36,927 nucleotides of DNA from an uncultured Lachnospiraceae bacterium (GCA_902768735.1 CACXMK010000016.1:1-36927); one strand, 5' to 3'. Shown: positions 15,356-23,732, numbered from the stretch's first letter. Numbers and translations: made by a program. Notes: generated by a model not told the origin, from the letters alone.

Positions 15356-16234
15356 ATGATCAAGAGCATGACTGGATATGGAAGAGCTGAACACGCGACG
15401 GAAGACTATAAGTTCACGGTGGAGATCAAATCCGTCAACAACCGCTATCTGGACATCGGGATCAAGATGCCCAGGCAGCTCGGAATGCTCGAATCCAGCA
15501 TCCGCGCGGAGCTCAAAAAATACATCGGCCGCGGCAAGGTCGACGTCTATATTACGTACGAGGATCTCAAAGAGGCCAACATGCAGGTCAAGTACAACAG
15601 CAAGATCGCAGGGGAATACCTGAAGTACCTGCGGCAGATGGCGGAAGAGTTTGGCCTTGACAACGATATCCGCGTGACGGCGCTGTCCAAATACCCCGAC
15701 GTGTTCACGATGGAAGAGGAGCCCGCGGATCCCGAACAGCTGTGGGAGAGCCTGAAACTCGCGCTCTGCGAGGCCGCTGAGAATTTTGTCAGCGCAAGGG
15801 TCCGGGAGGGAGAATTCCTCAGGAACGATCTGATCGGAAAACTCGACGAGATGCAGAGCCATGTCGACTTCATTACAGAGAGGTCCCCGCAGATCGTGGC
15901 GTCCTACAAACAGCGCCTGTATGACAAGGTGAAAGAGCTGATCGGAGACAGTGTGATCGAAGACAGCAGGATCCTGCAGGAAGTGACGATCTACGCCGAT
16001 AAGGTCTGCGTCGATGAGGAGCTGGTGCGCCTGCAGAGCCACATCCAGGCGACAAGGGCCGCTCTCGACGGAAGCGAAGGTGTCGGAAGAAAACTCGATT
16101 TCATCGCGCAGGAAATGAACCGCGAGTCCAATACGATCCTTTCCAAATCCGACGATCTCGAGGTCTCTGACAGGGCGATCGAGCTTAAGACAACGGTCGA
16201 AAAAGTGAGAGAGCAGATCCAGAACATCGAATAA
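15356..16234 (+). CDS. yicC: YicC/YloC family endoribonuclease
   Basis: A 292-residue cytoplasmic protein of the YicC/YloC family, shown in other bacteria to be an endoribonuclease involved in RNA turnover. It begins with the family hallmark MIKSMTGYGRAE and the following VEIKSVNNRYLDIGIKMP (residues 23-40). The C-terminal DUF1732 part contains GRKLDFIAQEMNRESNTILSK (about 244-264), which is highly conserved and probably catalytic. The length is standard. GGAGG lies upstream of the ATG. It opens the run yicC-remA-gmk-rpoZ-rimO-pgsA; placing this nuclease gene next to remA and gmk is the common order in Clostridia. No oddities seen. Confidence 0.95.
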   Translation: MIKSMTGYGRAEHATEDYKFTVEIKSVNNRYLDIGIKMPRQLGMLESSIRAELKKYIGRGKVDVYITYEDLKEANMQVKYNSKIAGEYLKYLRQMAEEFGLDNDIRVTALSKYPDVFTMEEEPADPEQLWESLKLALCEAAENFVSARVREGEFLRNDLIGKLDEMQSHVDFITERSPQIVASYKQRLYDKVKELIGDSVIEDSRILQEVTIYADKVCVDEELVRLQSHIQATRAALDGSEGVGRKLDFIAQEMNRESNTILSKSDDLEVSDRAIELKTTVEKVREQIQNIE

Positions 16235-16277
16235 TACATTAAGTGAATAATATACTAAGTTTAGTAGAGATTGAAAA

Positions 16278-16538
16278 ATGGATGCGTTCAGGTTTATCAA
16301 TATAGGTTTCGGCAATACCGTTAACGCAGGCAAGATCATCGCGATCGTGAGCCCCGACTCCGCGCCGGTAAAGCGCCTGGTGTCAAAAGCCAGGGAGGAC
16401 GGCAGGGCAGTTGATGCAACGCAGGGCAGAAAGACCAAGGCTGTCCTGATCATGGAAAATGACAGGATCGTGCTCTCGGCGCTCCTGCCGGAGACGATCA
16501 GCGTAAGGGCACAGGGCCGGAAAGAGGAGGAGATCTGA
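16278..16538 (+). CDS. remA: RemA-like extracellular matrix regulator (DUF370)
   Basis: An 86-residue DUF370 protein, the family of RemA, a DNA-binding activator of matrix and osmoprotection genes in Bacillus that assembles into ring-like oligomers. The family core is easily read: FINIGFGNTVNAGKIIAIVSP at the start, then the basic SAPVKRLV and ATQGRKTKAVLIMEND segments. It has normal length for the family. The ribosome site is weak (AGAGATTG), so the ATG at 16278 is chosen from conservation of the N-terminus and lack of alternatives. The gmk start follows its stop by two bases, so they are cotranscribed. In this organism the regulated genes are unknown. Confidence 0.92.
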   Translation: MDAFRFINIGFGNTVNAGKIIAIVSPDSAPVKRLVSKAREDGRAVDATQGRKTKAVLIMENDRIVLSALLPETISVRAQGRKEEEI

Positions 16539-16540
16539 CT

Positions 16541-17200
16541 ATGGAAAAACAGAACAGACTTGGCAAACTGGTGGTCATTTCAGGCTTTTCCGGCGTCGGC
16601 AAGGGAACCGTTGTCAAGAGGATGATCAGCGACTTTGAGCACTATGCTCTGTCAGTTTCCATGACTACGAGGAAGCCCAGAGAGGGAGAGATCCACGGGG
16701 TCCATTACTTCTTTGTCTCGGACGAAGTGTTCGAGAAGATGATCGAAGACGGGGGATTCCTGGAACATGCCGGCTATGTGGGCCACTATTACGGGACTCC
16801 TAAGGCGTATGTGGATGAGAACAGGTCGAACGGGATCGACGTGATCCTGGAGATCGAGGTCCAGGGAGCGCTGCAGATCAAGGAACTGTTCCCTGAAGCC
16901 GTCCTTATCTTTATCACGACACCCAGCGCGCGGGAGATGGAGAAGCGTCTTGTGGGACGGAAAACGGAATCGCAGGAGCAGATCACAGGCCGGTTCGTAA
17001 GGGCGCGCGAAGAAGCCGAGCATATGAAGGAATATGACTACGTCGTTGTTAACGACGACCTCGACGACTGCGTCCGCCTGATGGAGGAGATCATCCTCAC
17101 GGAGCCGGGAGGGCCGTCTTATGACCCCGTGTTCAAGGATCAGTTTGTGAAGGAACTCGAGGAGATCATCGCGGAGCGCACGGGCGGATCGTCCGAGTAA
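16541..17200 (+). CDS. gmk: Guanylate kinase
   Basis: A 219-residue guanylate kinase that phosphorylates GMP to GDP with ATP, essential for GTP and for recycling of guanine nucleotides. The P-loop is GFSGVGKGT (15-23); phenylalanine replaces the proline found in many Gmk proteins, a variant I believe is normal in Lachnospiraceae. The GMP-binding part has SMTTRKPREGEIHGVHYFF (40-58) and GHYYGTPK, followed by EIEVQGALQIK, and the lid arginines lie around RFVRAREEAEHM. Its start lies two bases after the remA stop and AAAGAGGAGG within the end of remA is the ribosome site. A 122-base gap with its own promoter separates it from rpoZ. Confidence 0.96.
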   Translation: MEKQNRLGKLVVISGFSGVGKGTVVKRMISDFEHYALSVSMTTRKPREGEIHGVHYFFVSDEVFEKMIEDGGFLEHAGYVGHYYGTPKAYVDENRSNGIDVILEIEVQGALQIKELFPEAVLIFITTPSAREMEKRLVGRKTESQEQITGRFVRAREEAEHMKEYDYVVVNDDLDDCVRLMEEIILTEPGGPSYDPVFKDQFVKELEEIIAERTGGSSE

Positions 17201-17208
17201 AAATAGAC

Positions 17209-17238
17209 TGTACAACAGAGCGGGAGCTATGATAAAAT
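17209..17238 (+). promoter_or_regulatory. Promoter of rpoZ-rimO-pgsA
   Basis: TGTACA (17209-17214), 18 bases, and an extended -10 TGATAAAAT (TAAAAT at 17233-17238). The leader would be about 80 bases long and contains the hairpin at 17268-17292. Confidence 0.55.
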
Positions 17239-17267
17239 ACTCTTTTGTAGAATTCAAATAAAGAGAT

Positions 17268-17292
17268 GCCGGCAGTGTTTTGACTGCCAGGC
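17268..17292 (+). other. Hairpin in the rpoZ leader
   Basis: GCCGGCAGT (17268-17276) pairs with ACTGCC-A-GGC (17283-17292) around the six-base loop GTTTTG, with one bulged A. No T tract follows, so it is not a terminator; it ends 30 bases before the rpoZ ATG. Confidence 0.45.
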
Positions 17293-17322
17293 GAAGGTAT
17301 AAAGAAAGGAACAGGTAGAAAA

Positions 17323-17649
17323 ATGATTCATCCCTCATACGTGGATTTAATGCAGGTCGTCAACAAGGGCGTGGAAGAAGGCGAGACACCCGTGATCAAC
17401 AGCCGTTATTCCATCGTTATGGCGACTGCCAAGAGAGCAAGACAGATCGTGGACGGAGACGACCCGATGATCCATGTCTCGGAAGGCGAGAAGCCGCTCT
17501 CCATCGCAGTTGAGGAGCTCAACCAGGAGAAGATCCACATTCTCGCTGAAAACGCGCCCGACGAAGAGGAGGAGATCTCCGGGTACGAGGAGATCACCTA
17601 TGGTGAGGATGAGACGGAAGAAGTCGAAGGAGAAGATGTCATAGAATGA
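17323..17649 (+). CDS. rpoZ: DNA-directed RNA polymerase subunit omega
   Basis: A 108-residue omega subunit, which helps fold and hold the beta' subunit of RNA polymerase. The N-terminal half matches the family: MIHPSYVDLM, then SRYSIVMATAKRARQIV (27-43) with the conserved basic stretch, then KPLSIAVEEL (57-66). The C-terminal 35 residues are an acidic tail (Glu/Asp-rich from about residue 78), longer than in many omega subunits. Its stop overlaps the start of rimO by four bases (ATGA), so translation is probably coupled. Omega next to gmk is an ancient and common gene order. Confidence 0.93.
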   Translation: MIHPSYVDLMQVVNKGVEEGETPVINSRYSIVMATAKRARQIVDGDDPMIHVSEGEKPLSIAVEELNQEKIHILAENAPDEEEEISGYEEITYGEDETEEVEGEDVIE

Positions 17650-19028
17650 AAAAGGGATGGAAAGTCCTTTTTGTTTCCCTGGGCTGCGACAAGAATCTCG
17701 TGGACTCAGAGGAAATGCTCGGAGCGCTCCGGGAAAAAGGATTTGAATTTACCGATGACGAGAACGAGGCGGATGCCGCGATCGTCAACACGTGCTGTTT
17801 TATCATGGATGCCCAGAAAGAGAGCATCGACCAGATCCTCGCCCTTGCGGAGTTAAAGACGGAGGGGAGCCTGAAGGCTCTGATCGTGACCGGATGCATG
17901 GCGCAGCGCTATAAGGACGAGGTCTTAAAAGAGATCCCCGAAGTGGACGCGGTCATCGGTACGACGGCGGAGACGAAGATCGCGGAGGTACTCGCGGAGA
18001 TCCTTGCGAACGGGAAATCTGAAAGCGCGGGCGAAGCGGGTTCCGGCGGACAGCTCCTGATCGGGGATGAAAACGGGCGTACGGGAACAGGGACAGAGAG
18101 AGTCGTTACAACGGGCGGCTATTACAGCTACCTTAAGATCGCAGAGGGCTGCGACAAGCGCTGCACCTACTGCGTGATCCCGTCGATCCGCGGCCGGTTC
18201 CGGAGCATGCCGATGGAAGAACTGGTCGAACAGGCGAAAAAGCTCGCCGCGAAAGGCGTCAGGGAACTGATCCTTGTCGCGCAGGAAACGACGCTGTACG
18301 GAACGGATCTTTACGGACGAAAGGCACTTCCGGAACTCTTACGGGTCCTTTCAGAGATCGAAGGAATCGAATGGATCCGTCTCATGTACTGCTATCCCGA
18401 GGAGATCACCCGGGAGATCGCAGAGGCGATGCGGGACCTCCCGAAAGTCCTGCACTATGTCGATATGCCGGTACAGCACGCGTCGGACAGTATCTTGAAA
18501 AAGATGGGCAGGCGGACCGACAGGCGGGAGCTGACGGAAAAGATCGCGATGCTCAGGGAAGTGATGCCGGATATCTGCATCCGGACGACGCTGATCACCG
18601 GTTTTCCCGGTGAGAAGGAAGGAGACCACAGAGAACTCATGGACCTTGTGGAAAAAATGCGGTTTGACCGGCTGGGCGTGTTTACCTATTCGAAAGAAGA
18701 GGGGACGCCGGCTGCGAAGATGTCGCCGCAGGTTCCTGCCCGGATCAAAAAGAAAAGACAGAAAGAACTCATGCTCCTTCAGCAGCGGATCGCTTTTGAG
18801 GCTGCAAGCGAGATGGAAGGACGTGTTCTGGAAGCGCTGGTGGAAGGCCAGCTCGTCGGAGAGGACGTTTATCTTGCAAGGACGTACAAAGACGCACCCG
18901 GTGTGGATGGCGCTTTGTTTATAGAAACCAAAAGAGAACTGTTGTCCGGTGACCTCGTGAAAGTGAAAGTGACAGGATCCCGGGAGTATGATCTGATAGG
19001 AGGTTTATATTATGAATCTGCCGAATAA
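17646..19028 (+). CDS. rimO: Ribosomal protein S12 methylthiotransferase
   Basis: A 460-residue radical-SAM methylthiotransferase that adds a methylthio group to the conserved aspartate of ribosomal protein S12. VSLGCDKNLVDSE (10-22) distinguishes RimO from the tRNA enzyme MiaB. The three cysteines of the N-terminal cluster are Cys14, Cys50 and Cys84; the radical-SAM triad is CDKRCTYC (Cys169, 173, 176). A C-terminal TRAM domain (about 390-460) binds the protein substrate. Between the N-terminal domain and the radical-SAM core there is a Gly/Ser/Glu-rich insert at about 122-152, longer than the usual linker. The start overlaps rpoZ (ATGA) and the end overlaps pgsA by 17 bases. Confidence 0.95.
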   Translation: MKKGWKVLFVSLGCDKNLVDSEEMLGALREKGFEFTDDENEADAAIVNTCCFIMDAQKESIDQILALAELKTEGSLKALIVTGCMAQRYKDEVLKEIPEVDAVIGTTAETKIAEVLAEILANGKSESAGEAGSGGQLLIGDENGRTGTGTERVVTTGGYYSYLKIAEGCDKRCTYCVIPSIRGRFRSMPMEELVEQAKKLAAKGVRELILVAQETTLYGTDLYGRKALPELLRVLSEIEGIEWIRLMYCYPEEITREIAEAMRDLPKVLHYVDMPVQHASDSILKKMGRRTDRRELTEKIAMLREVMPDICIRTTLITGFPGEKEGDHRELMDLVEKMRFDRLGVFTYSKEEGTPAAKMSPQVPARIKKKRQKELMLLQQRIAFEAASEMEGRVLEALVEGQLVGEDVYLARTYKDAPGVDGALFIETKRELLSGDLVKVKVTGSREYDLIGGLYYESAE

Positions 19029-19548
19029 GCTTACTGTATTGCGTATGATACTGGTTCCTTTCTTTGTGGCGACCCTTCTGATGTCGGGTTCCAATGAGTC
19101 CCTGAAATGGATCGCACTGGTCCTGTTCGTCGTAGCATCCCTTACGGATTTCGCGGACGGATACATCGCGAGAAAATACAATCTGATCACGAACTTCGGA
19201 AAGTTCATGGATCCCCTCGCCGATAAGATCCTTACGATCTCCGGCATGATCTGCCTGGTCGAACTGGGAAGGATCCCGGCGTGGATCGTGATCATCATCG
19301 TTGCCAGAGAGTTCATCATCAGCGGATTCCGCTTGATCGCCGTTGAGAACGGCATCGTGATCGCCGCCAACATGTGGGGCAAGTTAAAGACGAACTTCCA
19401 GATCTTTATGATCATCCTGATGATCATGAATATCCCTTTGCTCAAGATCATCACAGACATTACGATGTGGATCGCGCTTGCGCTGACGATCATCTCGCTC
19501 GTGACCTATGTGAGCGCCAACAAGCAGGTTCTGGCCGGCGATATGTAA
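19012..19548 (+). CDS. pgsA: CDP-diacylglycerol-glycerol-3-phosphate 3-phosphatidyltransferase
   Basis: A 178-residue integral membrane enzyme that makes phosphatidylglycerol phosphate, the committed step to phosphatidylglycerol and cardiolipin. It carries the complete CDP-alcohol phosphotransferase motif: Asp49-Gly50-x2-Ala53-Arg54-x8-Gly63-x3-Asp67-x3-Asp71. It opens with MNLPNKLTVLRM, which is very typical for PgsA. Four or more membrane helices are visible. Its ATG lies 17 bases inside rimO, with TAGGAGG just upstream, so the two are translated as a pair. A hairpin follows 24 bases after the stop. Nothing unusual seen. Confidence 0.95.
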   Translation: MNLPNKLTVLRMILVPFFVATLLMSGSNESLKWIALVLFVVASLTDFADGYIARKYNLITNFGKFMDPLADKILTISGMICLVELGRIPAWIVIIIVAREFIISGFRLIAVENGIVIAANMWGKLKTNFQIFMIILMIMNIPLLKIITDITMWIALALTIISLVTYVSANKQVLAGDM

Positions 19549-19572
19549 AAAACGCATTTCATTGATATCATT

Positions 19573-19611
19573 GCCCTGCAGGGAGAAGACCCCTGCAGGG
19601 CTTGCTTATAT
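19573..19611 (+). terminator. Terminator-like hairpin after pgsA
   Basis: Perfect 11-base arms GCCCTGCAGGG (19573-19583) and CCCTGCAGGGC (19591-19601) around a seven-base loop, followed by TTGCTTATAT. The stem is strong but the T tract is poor, so some readthrough into the thiamine kinase gene 35 bases later is possible. Confidence 0.65.
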
Positions 19612-19635
19612 CTGTAACGAAGAGGAGCGTCAAGG

Positions 19636-20337
19636 ATGAGCGGAAGATGTATTATGATGTGCGCGGGTGATTTCCATCCCATGGAGATCGATGCCCAAAA
19701 GGATGACTTTGTGATCGCCGTGGACGGCGGACTTAAGTTTCTCATGGAGGCCGGCATTGAACCGGATCTTCTTCTCGGAGACTTTGATTCCCTGGAGGGA
19801 GAGTTCACAGAAACAATAGAGATGTACCGGGCAAGAGGTGAGGAGCATTTCCTTCAGCTCCCGGTCGTTAAGAATGATACGGATACAATGGCAGCGGCAA
19901 GGATCGGGATCAGGAAAGGATACAGAGAGTTTCTGATCTATGGCGGGACGGGAGGCAGGCCCGACCACTTCATGGCCAATATCCAGACAATGAACTGGAT
20001 CCAAAGAAACGGCGGTCAGGCTTTTATGCTCGACAGAGAAGCCCGCATGACGGTCATCGGTCCCGGCATCTTCAGGATCCCTGATGGATTTGATGGTACT
20101 GTATCCATGTTCGCTCTTGACAGGAGACTGGAAGGTGTGACGATCCGGGGAATGAAATATTGCCTTGAGAATGCCACTGTGACAAATGACTACCCTGTGG
20201 GTATCAGCAATGAAACGCTGCCCCGCGGAGAGGATCCGGGGGCAGCCGGAAAAGAGCCGGAGGAGGCGTTTTATTCGATCGGAGAAGGAACAGCGCTTCT
20301 GATCATGACGGAGAAACTGATCAACCGTCACCATTGA
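19636..20337 (+). CDS. thiN: Thiamine pyrophosphokinase
   Basis: A 233-residue enzyme that transfers pyrophosphate from ATP to thiamine to give thiamine diphosphate. The family motifs are in place: AVDGGLKFLMEAGIEPDLLLGDFDS (28-52; GDFDS binds metal and nucleotide), VVKNDTDTMAAARI (77-90) with the acidic substrate-binding residues, and GGTGGRPDHFMAN (103-115). The C-terminal beta domain follows, interrupted at about 194-211 by a charged Gly/Pro/Glu insert. No THI-box riboswitch is seen upstream, so thiamine control at this level seems absent. GAGGAG precedes the ATG. It is convergent with the CDF transporter, 37 bases away, with no clear terminator between. Confidence 0.9.
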   Translation: MSGRCIMMCAGDFHPMEIDAQKDDFVIAVDGGLKFLMEAGIEPDLLLGDFDSLEGEFTETIEMYRARGEEHFLQLPVVKNDTDTMAAARIGIRKGYREFLIYGGTGGRPDHFMANIQTMNWIQRNGGQAFMLDREARMTVIGPGIFRIPDGFDGTVSMFALDRRLEGVTIRGMKYCLENATVTNDYPVGISNETLPRGEDPGAAGKEPEEAFYSIGEGTALLIMTEKLINRHH

Positions 20338-20374
20338 ACACCCGGAAATGCAAATGGGTACCGCACCGGCGCCC

Positions 20375-21535
20375 TTACATTCTGTCCACCCGGATATTGG
20401 TCTTGTATCCCGGCAGTTCGCGGCCAAGCGTAGTAGTCAGTTCCATGATGATCTTTTCATCGCTCTCATTATACGAGAAAGGAAAAAGGGCGTCGAAGGA
20501 GACGACAGGCGTTTCTTCGCCGCGCAGGATCCGGAAATCATGAAGACCGGCATCGGGGTCCATGGACCGGATCTTTCTTAATACCCGCTTCTGCAGCAGA
20601 TTGGCTTCGCGGTCATGAACGTCCACAGGATCGATATGGATGACGCTCATGACGCCGAACTCGCTGTCGAGCTCCTTTTCGAGCCGGTCGATGATCTCGT
20701 GCGCGTGAACAAGTGTGAAGTCCGAGGGGACTTCCGCGTGAAGTGATACGAGTTGGTGACCGGGGCCGTAATCGTGGATCAGAAGGTCGTGCATATCGAG
20801 GATGCCTTCCGTGTGGAGGACACGCTCCGCGATCTCAGTTGTCAATTCGAGGTCGGGCGCCCGTCCCAGAAGAGTCCCAGAAGCCTCCATGATCGTCTTG
20901 ATGCCTGTATTCAGAATAAACGCCGATACGGCAAGGCCGCACAATCCGTCCAGCTGAAGGCCTGTGCTTTTTGAAAGGATCTGGCACAGCAGAACAGCGG
21001 AAGTTGCCACGCAGTCGCTGAGGGAATCCATGGCAGTGGAGCGGAGGGCCACACTGTCAATCAGCGAAGCCAGGTTCCGGTTGTAGTAATACATATAGAA
21101 CTTGACGGCGATGGAGACTGCCAGAATAGCTACAGATAGGCCTGAATATACGATTTCCTCCGGATGCACGATCCTTGAGAGAGAGTTTCTAAAAAGCTCA
21201 GAGCCCATGAGAAGTATGGAAATGCTGACGAACAGGCCGGCGATATACTCGATCCTTCCGTGCCCGAAGGGATGATCCCGGTCCGCCTTTTTACCAGCCA
21301 GCCGGAATCCGATCAGGGTCATCACGCTCGATGCGGCGTCGGAAAGGTTGTTAAAAGCGTCCGCCGTGATGGAAACGGAGTGCGCCGCTATTCCCGCGAA
21401 GAGCTTACCCGCAAATAAAAAGACATTCAAAAAAATGCCGACTGTCCCCGAAAGGACGCCGTACCCACGGCGCACTTCGGGGAGGTCGGTCTTTTCGTGA
21501 TCTTTGATCAGTAATCTCGCTAATAAAGTAATCAA
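20375..21535 (-). CDS. Cation diffusion facilitator (CDF) family metal transporter
   Basis: A 386-residue metal/proton antiporter that exports divalent cations such as zinc, manganese or iron. It has six membrane helices in the first 220 residues with both metal-site patterns: ADAFNNLSDA in helix 2 (Asp59, Asp66) and the TAMDSLSDC stretch in helix 5, plus the loop motif DHPFGHGRIEY (87-97). A cytoplasmic C-terminal domain follows, and a further region of about 80 residues beyond it (HDREANLLQK onward) that makes it longer than minimal CDF proteins. I chose the TTG at 21535: the preceding glnN stop is at 21537-21539, GAGGG lies five bases upstream, and the ensuing ITLLARLLIKDHEKT fits CDF N-termini. 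An upstream start would lie inside glnN. Metal specificity is unknown. Confidence 0.88.
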   Translation of the reverse strand: MITLLARLLIKDHEKTDLPEVRRGYGVLSGTVGIFLNVFLFAGKLFAGIAAHSVSITADAFNNLSDAASSVMTLIGFRLAGKKADRDHPFGHGRIEYIAGLFVSISILLMGSELFRNSLSRIVHPEEIVYSGLSVAILAVSIAVKFYMYYYNRNLASLIDSVALRSTAMDSLSDCVATSAVLLCQILSKSTGLQLDGLCGLAVSAFILNTGIKTIMEASGTLLGRAPDLELTTEIAERVLHTEGILDMHDLLIHDYGPGHQLVSLHAEVPSDFTLVHAHEIIDRLEKELDSEFGVMSVIHIDPVDVHDREANLLQKRVLRKIRSMDPDAGLHDFRILRGEETPVVSFDALFPFSYNESDEKIIMELTTTLGRELPGYKTNIRVDRM

Positions 21536-21536
21536 A

Positions 21537-23630
21537 TCAACCCTCGCTGAACAGAAGATCGGAGTATGTGGGGAACGGCCATGCACTGCGGTCCGTGATC
21601 GTCTCGAGTTCGTCCGCGAAGCTTCTGCATTCATTCATATCGGGTACGATCACGTCGTGACAGTAATGCATTGCGGCTTCCGGATCCGCGGGGACTTCCC
21701 GCAGGTCTTTCTCCAGTTTCATGCAGGCGTCGTGCAGGCAATCGGTCAAAAGACTGTTCCCGCGGGCGTTTTCCTCCTCGTATTTGCTGGAAAATCCGAG
21801 GCTCTTGCGCTTTTCATAGCCATCGCTGAGCGCCGTACCGTAGCGGGAGACGGCGGGAAGGATATCCTTGCGGATCATATCGATCATCGTGCGCGCTTCG
21901 ATCGCGATCGTCGCCGAATAATTCTCCACGTGGATGTTGTAGCGGGCGAACACTTCCTCCCTCGTATAGATGCTGTGATCCTCGAACAGGCGGATGTTTT
22001 TCTCATCGATATAGGAGGGCAGCGCATCGACCGCGGTGGAAAAGTTCGAGAGCCCGCGCAGGCGCGCTTCCGCGAGCCAGGACTCGTCGTACCCGTTTCC
22101 GTCAAAGATAATGCGGCGGTGTGCTGTCAGCTCTCTTTTGATCAGCGCGGCCACATCCCTGTCAAAATCCTCAGACTTCTCGAGCTCATCGGCAAACAGC
22201 ATCAGCTCGTGCGCCATCATGGTATTGAGCACAATGTTAGGGCCGGAGATGGAAAGAGAGGAGCCGGGCATACGGAATTCGAACTTGTTTCCGGTAAAGG
22301 CCATCGGCGACGTGCGGTTCCTGTCCGTGTTGTCCTGCGGAATCGGCGGCATAACATCCACGCCGATGTCCAGGTTGCGTTTGCCGGCCCCCTTGAGCGC
22401 CGTGTCATGGATGATCGAGTCGACGACATCGCTCAGTTCGCTTCCGAGGAAGATCGAGACGACGGCCGGCGGCGCTTCCTGCGCACCGAGACGATGGTCG
22501 TTTCCGGGCGTTGCGACGGTCGCGCGAAGCATGTTCTGGTACTCGTCCACTCCTTTGATAAAAGCGGTGAGGAACAGCAGGAACTGCGCGTTCTGTCTGG
22601 GCGTCGAGCCGGGCTTGAACAGATTTTTGCCGGTGTCCGTTCCGAGGGACCAGTTGTCGTGTTTGCCGGAGCCGTTAACGCCCCTGAAAGGTTTTTCATG
22701 CAGCAGGCAGACAAGGCCGTGGCGGTCCGCCACCTTCTTCATGATCTCCATTGTGATCTGGTTCTGGTCACAGGCCGCATTGGCGTCGCTGTAGATCGGC
22801 GCCATTTCGTGCTGCGAAGGCGCTACCTCATTGTGCTTGGTCTTCGAGAGAACGCCGAGCTTCCACAGCTCGTTATCGAGGTCCTGCATATATGCGGCTA
22901 CTCTCGGCCTGATCGCGCCAAAATAGTGATCCTCCAGCTCCTGTCCCCTGGGCGGCTTGGCGCCAAAGAGCGTCCTTCCCGCCATGATGAGGTCTTCGCG
23001 CTGATTATAGAGCTTTTTATCGAGAAGGAAATACTCCTGCTCCGCACCGACCTGCGCGATGACCCTGTTCACGGAAGTGTCGCCGAACAGGCGCAGGATG
23101 CGGACAGCCTGTTTGCTCACCGCGTCCATGGAGCGGAGAAGAGGCGTCTTTTTGTCGAGCGCATGACCGGAATAGGAGCAGAAGATCGTGGGGATGCACA
23201 GGGATTTCTCCTTGATAAAGGCAAAGGACGTGGGATCCCATGCCGTGTAGCCTCTCGCTTCGAATGTGGCGCGCAAGCCGCCGGAAGGGAAGGAAGAGGC
23301 ATCGGGCTCGCCGCGCACCAGCTCCTTGCCGGAGAACTCCAGGACGATCCTGCCTTTTTCCGCCGGGGAGATGAAGCTGTCGTGCTTTTCTGCCGTCACG
23401 CCGGTCATCGGCTGGAACCAATGGGTGTAGTGCGTGGCGCCTTTTTCAACAGCCCACTGCTTCATAGCTTCCGCGATCTCATTCGCGGTAGAGATCTCAA
23501 GGGGCGTGCCGTCGCTGACGCACTTCTTCCAGTGGCTGTAGCAGCTCGGGGAAAGGCGTTCCTTCATTGTGTCTTCGTTAAAGACCATGCTGCCAAAGAG
23601 CTCGGGAAACGACTCGGGCGCATTGTTCAT
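21537..23630 (-). CDS. glnN: Glutamine synthetase type III
   Basis: A 697-residue type III glutamine synthetase, which makes glutamine from glutamate, ammonia and ATP; this class forms dodecamers and is common in Bacteroidetes and Clostridia. Landmarks: FGSMVFN and MKERLSP near the start, the THWFQPMTG motif, KHNEVAPSQHEMAPIY with active-site residues, FRGVNGSGKHDNWSLGTDTG, and NDHRLGAQEAPPAVVSIFLG. ATG 23630 is chosen because AAGGAGG precedes it; an upstream in-frame start 34 codons earlier would run through the promoter. It has a very good promoter at 23691-23719. The stop is followed after one base by the CDF transporter start, so the pair is cotranscribed. The regulator is not apparent; no GlnR-type box was seen. 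Confidence 0.95.
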   Translation of the reverse strand: MNNAPESFPELFGSMVFNEDTMKERLSPSCYSHWKKCVSDGTPLEISTANEIAEAMKQWAVEKGATHYTHWFQPMTGVTAEKHDSFISPAEKGRIVLEFSGKELVRGEPDASSFPSGGLRATFEARGYTAWDPTSFAFIKEKSLCIPTIFCSYSGHALDKKTPLLRSMDAVSKQAVRILRLFGDTSVNRVIAQVGAEQEYFLLDKKLYNQREDLIMAGRTLFGAKPPRGQELEDHYFGAIRPRVAAYMQDLDNELWKLGVLSKTKHNEVAPSQHEMAPIYSDANAACDQNQITMEIMKKVADRHGLVCLLHEKPFRGVNGSGKHDNWSLGTDTGKNLFKPGSTPRQNAQFLLFLTAFIKGVDEYQNMLRATVATPGNDHRLGAQEAPPAVVSIFLGSELSDVVDSIIHDTALKGAGKRNLDIGVDVMPPIPQDNTDRNRTSPMAFTGNKFEFRMPGSSLSISGPNIVLNTMMAHELMLFADELEKSEDFDRDVAALIKRELTAHRRIIFDGNGYDESWLAEARLRGLSNFSTAVDALPSYIDEKNIRLFEDHSIYTREEVFARYNIHVENYSATIAIEARTMIDMIRKDILPAVSRYGTALSDGYEKRKSLGFSSKYEEENARGNSLLTDCLHDACMKLEKDLREVPADPEAAMHYCHDVIVPDMNECRSFADELETITDRSAWPFPTYSDLLFSEG

Positions 23631-23657
23631 TACTATGTCCTCCTTGGGTGCGGTAAC

Positions 23658-23679
23658 AAACCGCGGTTCTTCGCGGTTT
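23658..23679 (-). other. Hairpin in the glnN leader
   Basis: AAACCGCG (23658-23665) and CGCGGTTT (23672-23679) form a perfect 8-base helix around a six-base loop, between the promoter and the ribosome site of glnN. It has no T tract on either side. Confidence 0.5.
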
Positions 23680-23690
23680 ATGATTGTCTC

Positions 23691-23719
23691 ATTATAAAAC
23701 AGAAATATCGAATTGTAAA
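23691..23719 (-). promoter_or_regulatory. Sigma-A type promoter for glnN
   Basis: On the minus strand TTTACA (23714-23719), a 17-base spacer and a perfect TATAAT (23691-23696). It is one of the best promoters in the window. Its -35 faces the -35 of the divergent L,D-transpeptidase promoter, with 13 bases between. Confidence 0.75.
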
Positions 23720-23732
23720 TTTTCGATACCAA

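Noticed and set aside
15184-15390. A 68-codon frame upstream of yicC
   Set aside because: It has no ribosome site, crosses the yicC promoter and runs into the yicC gene out of frame.
16583-16609. Unusual guanylate kinase P-loop with Phe in place of Pro (GFSGVGKGT)
   Set aside because: The catalytic Gly-Lys and Ser/Thr are intact and I believe this variant is common in Lachnospiraceae, so it is not a sign of lost function.
19549-19635. TPP riboswitch upstream of the thiamine kinase gene
   Set aside because: No CTGAGA or other THI-box core is present; the only structure is the pgsA terminator-like hairpin.
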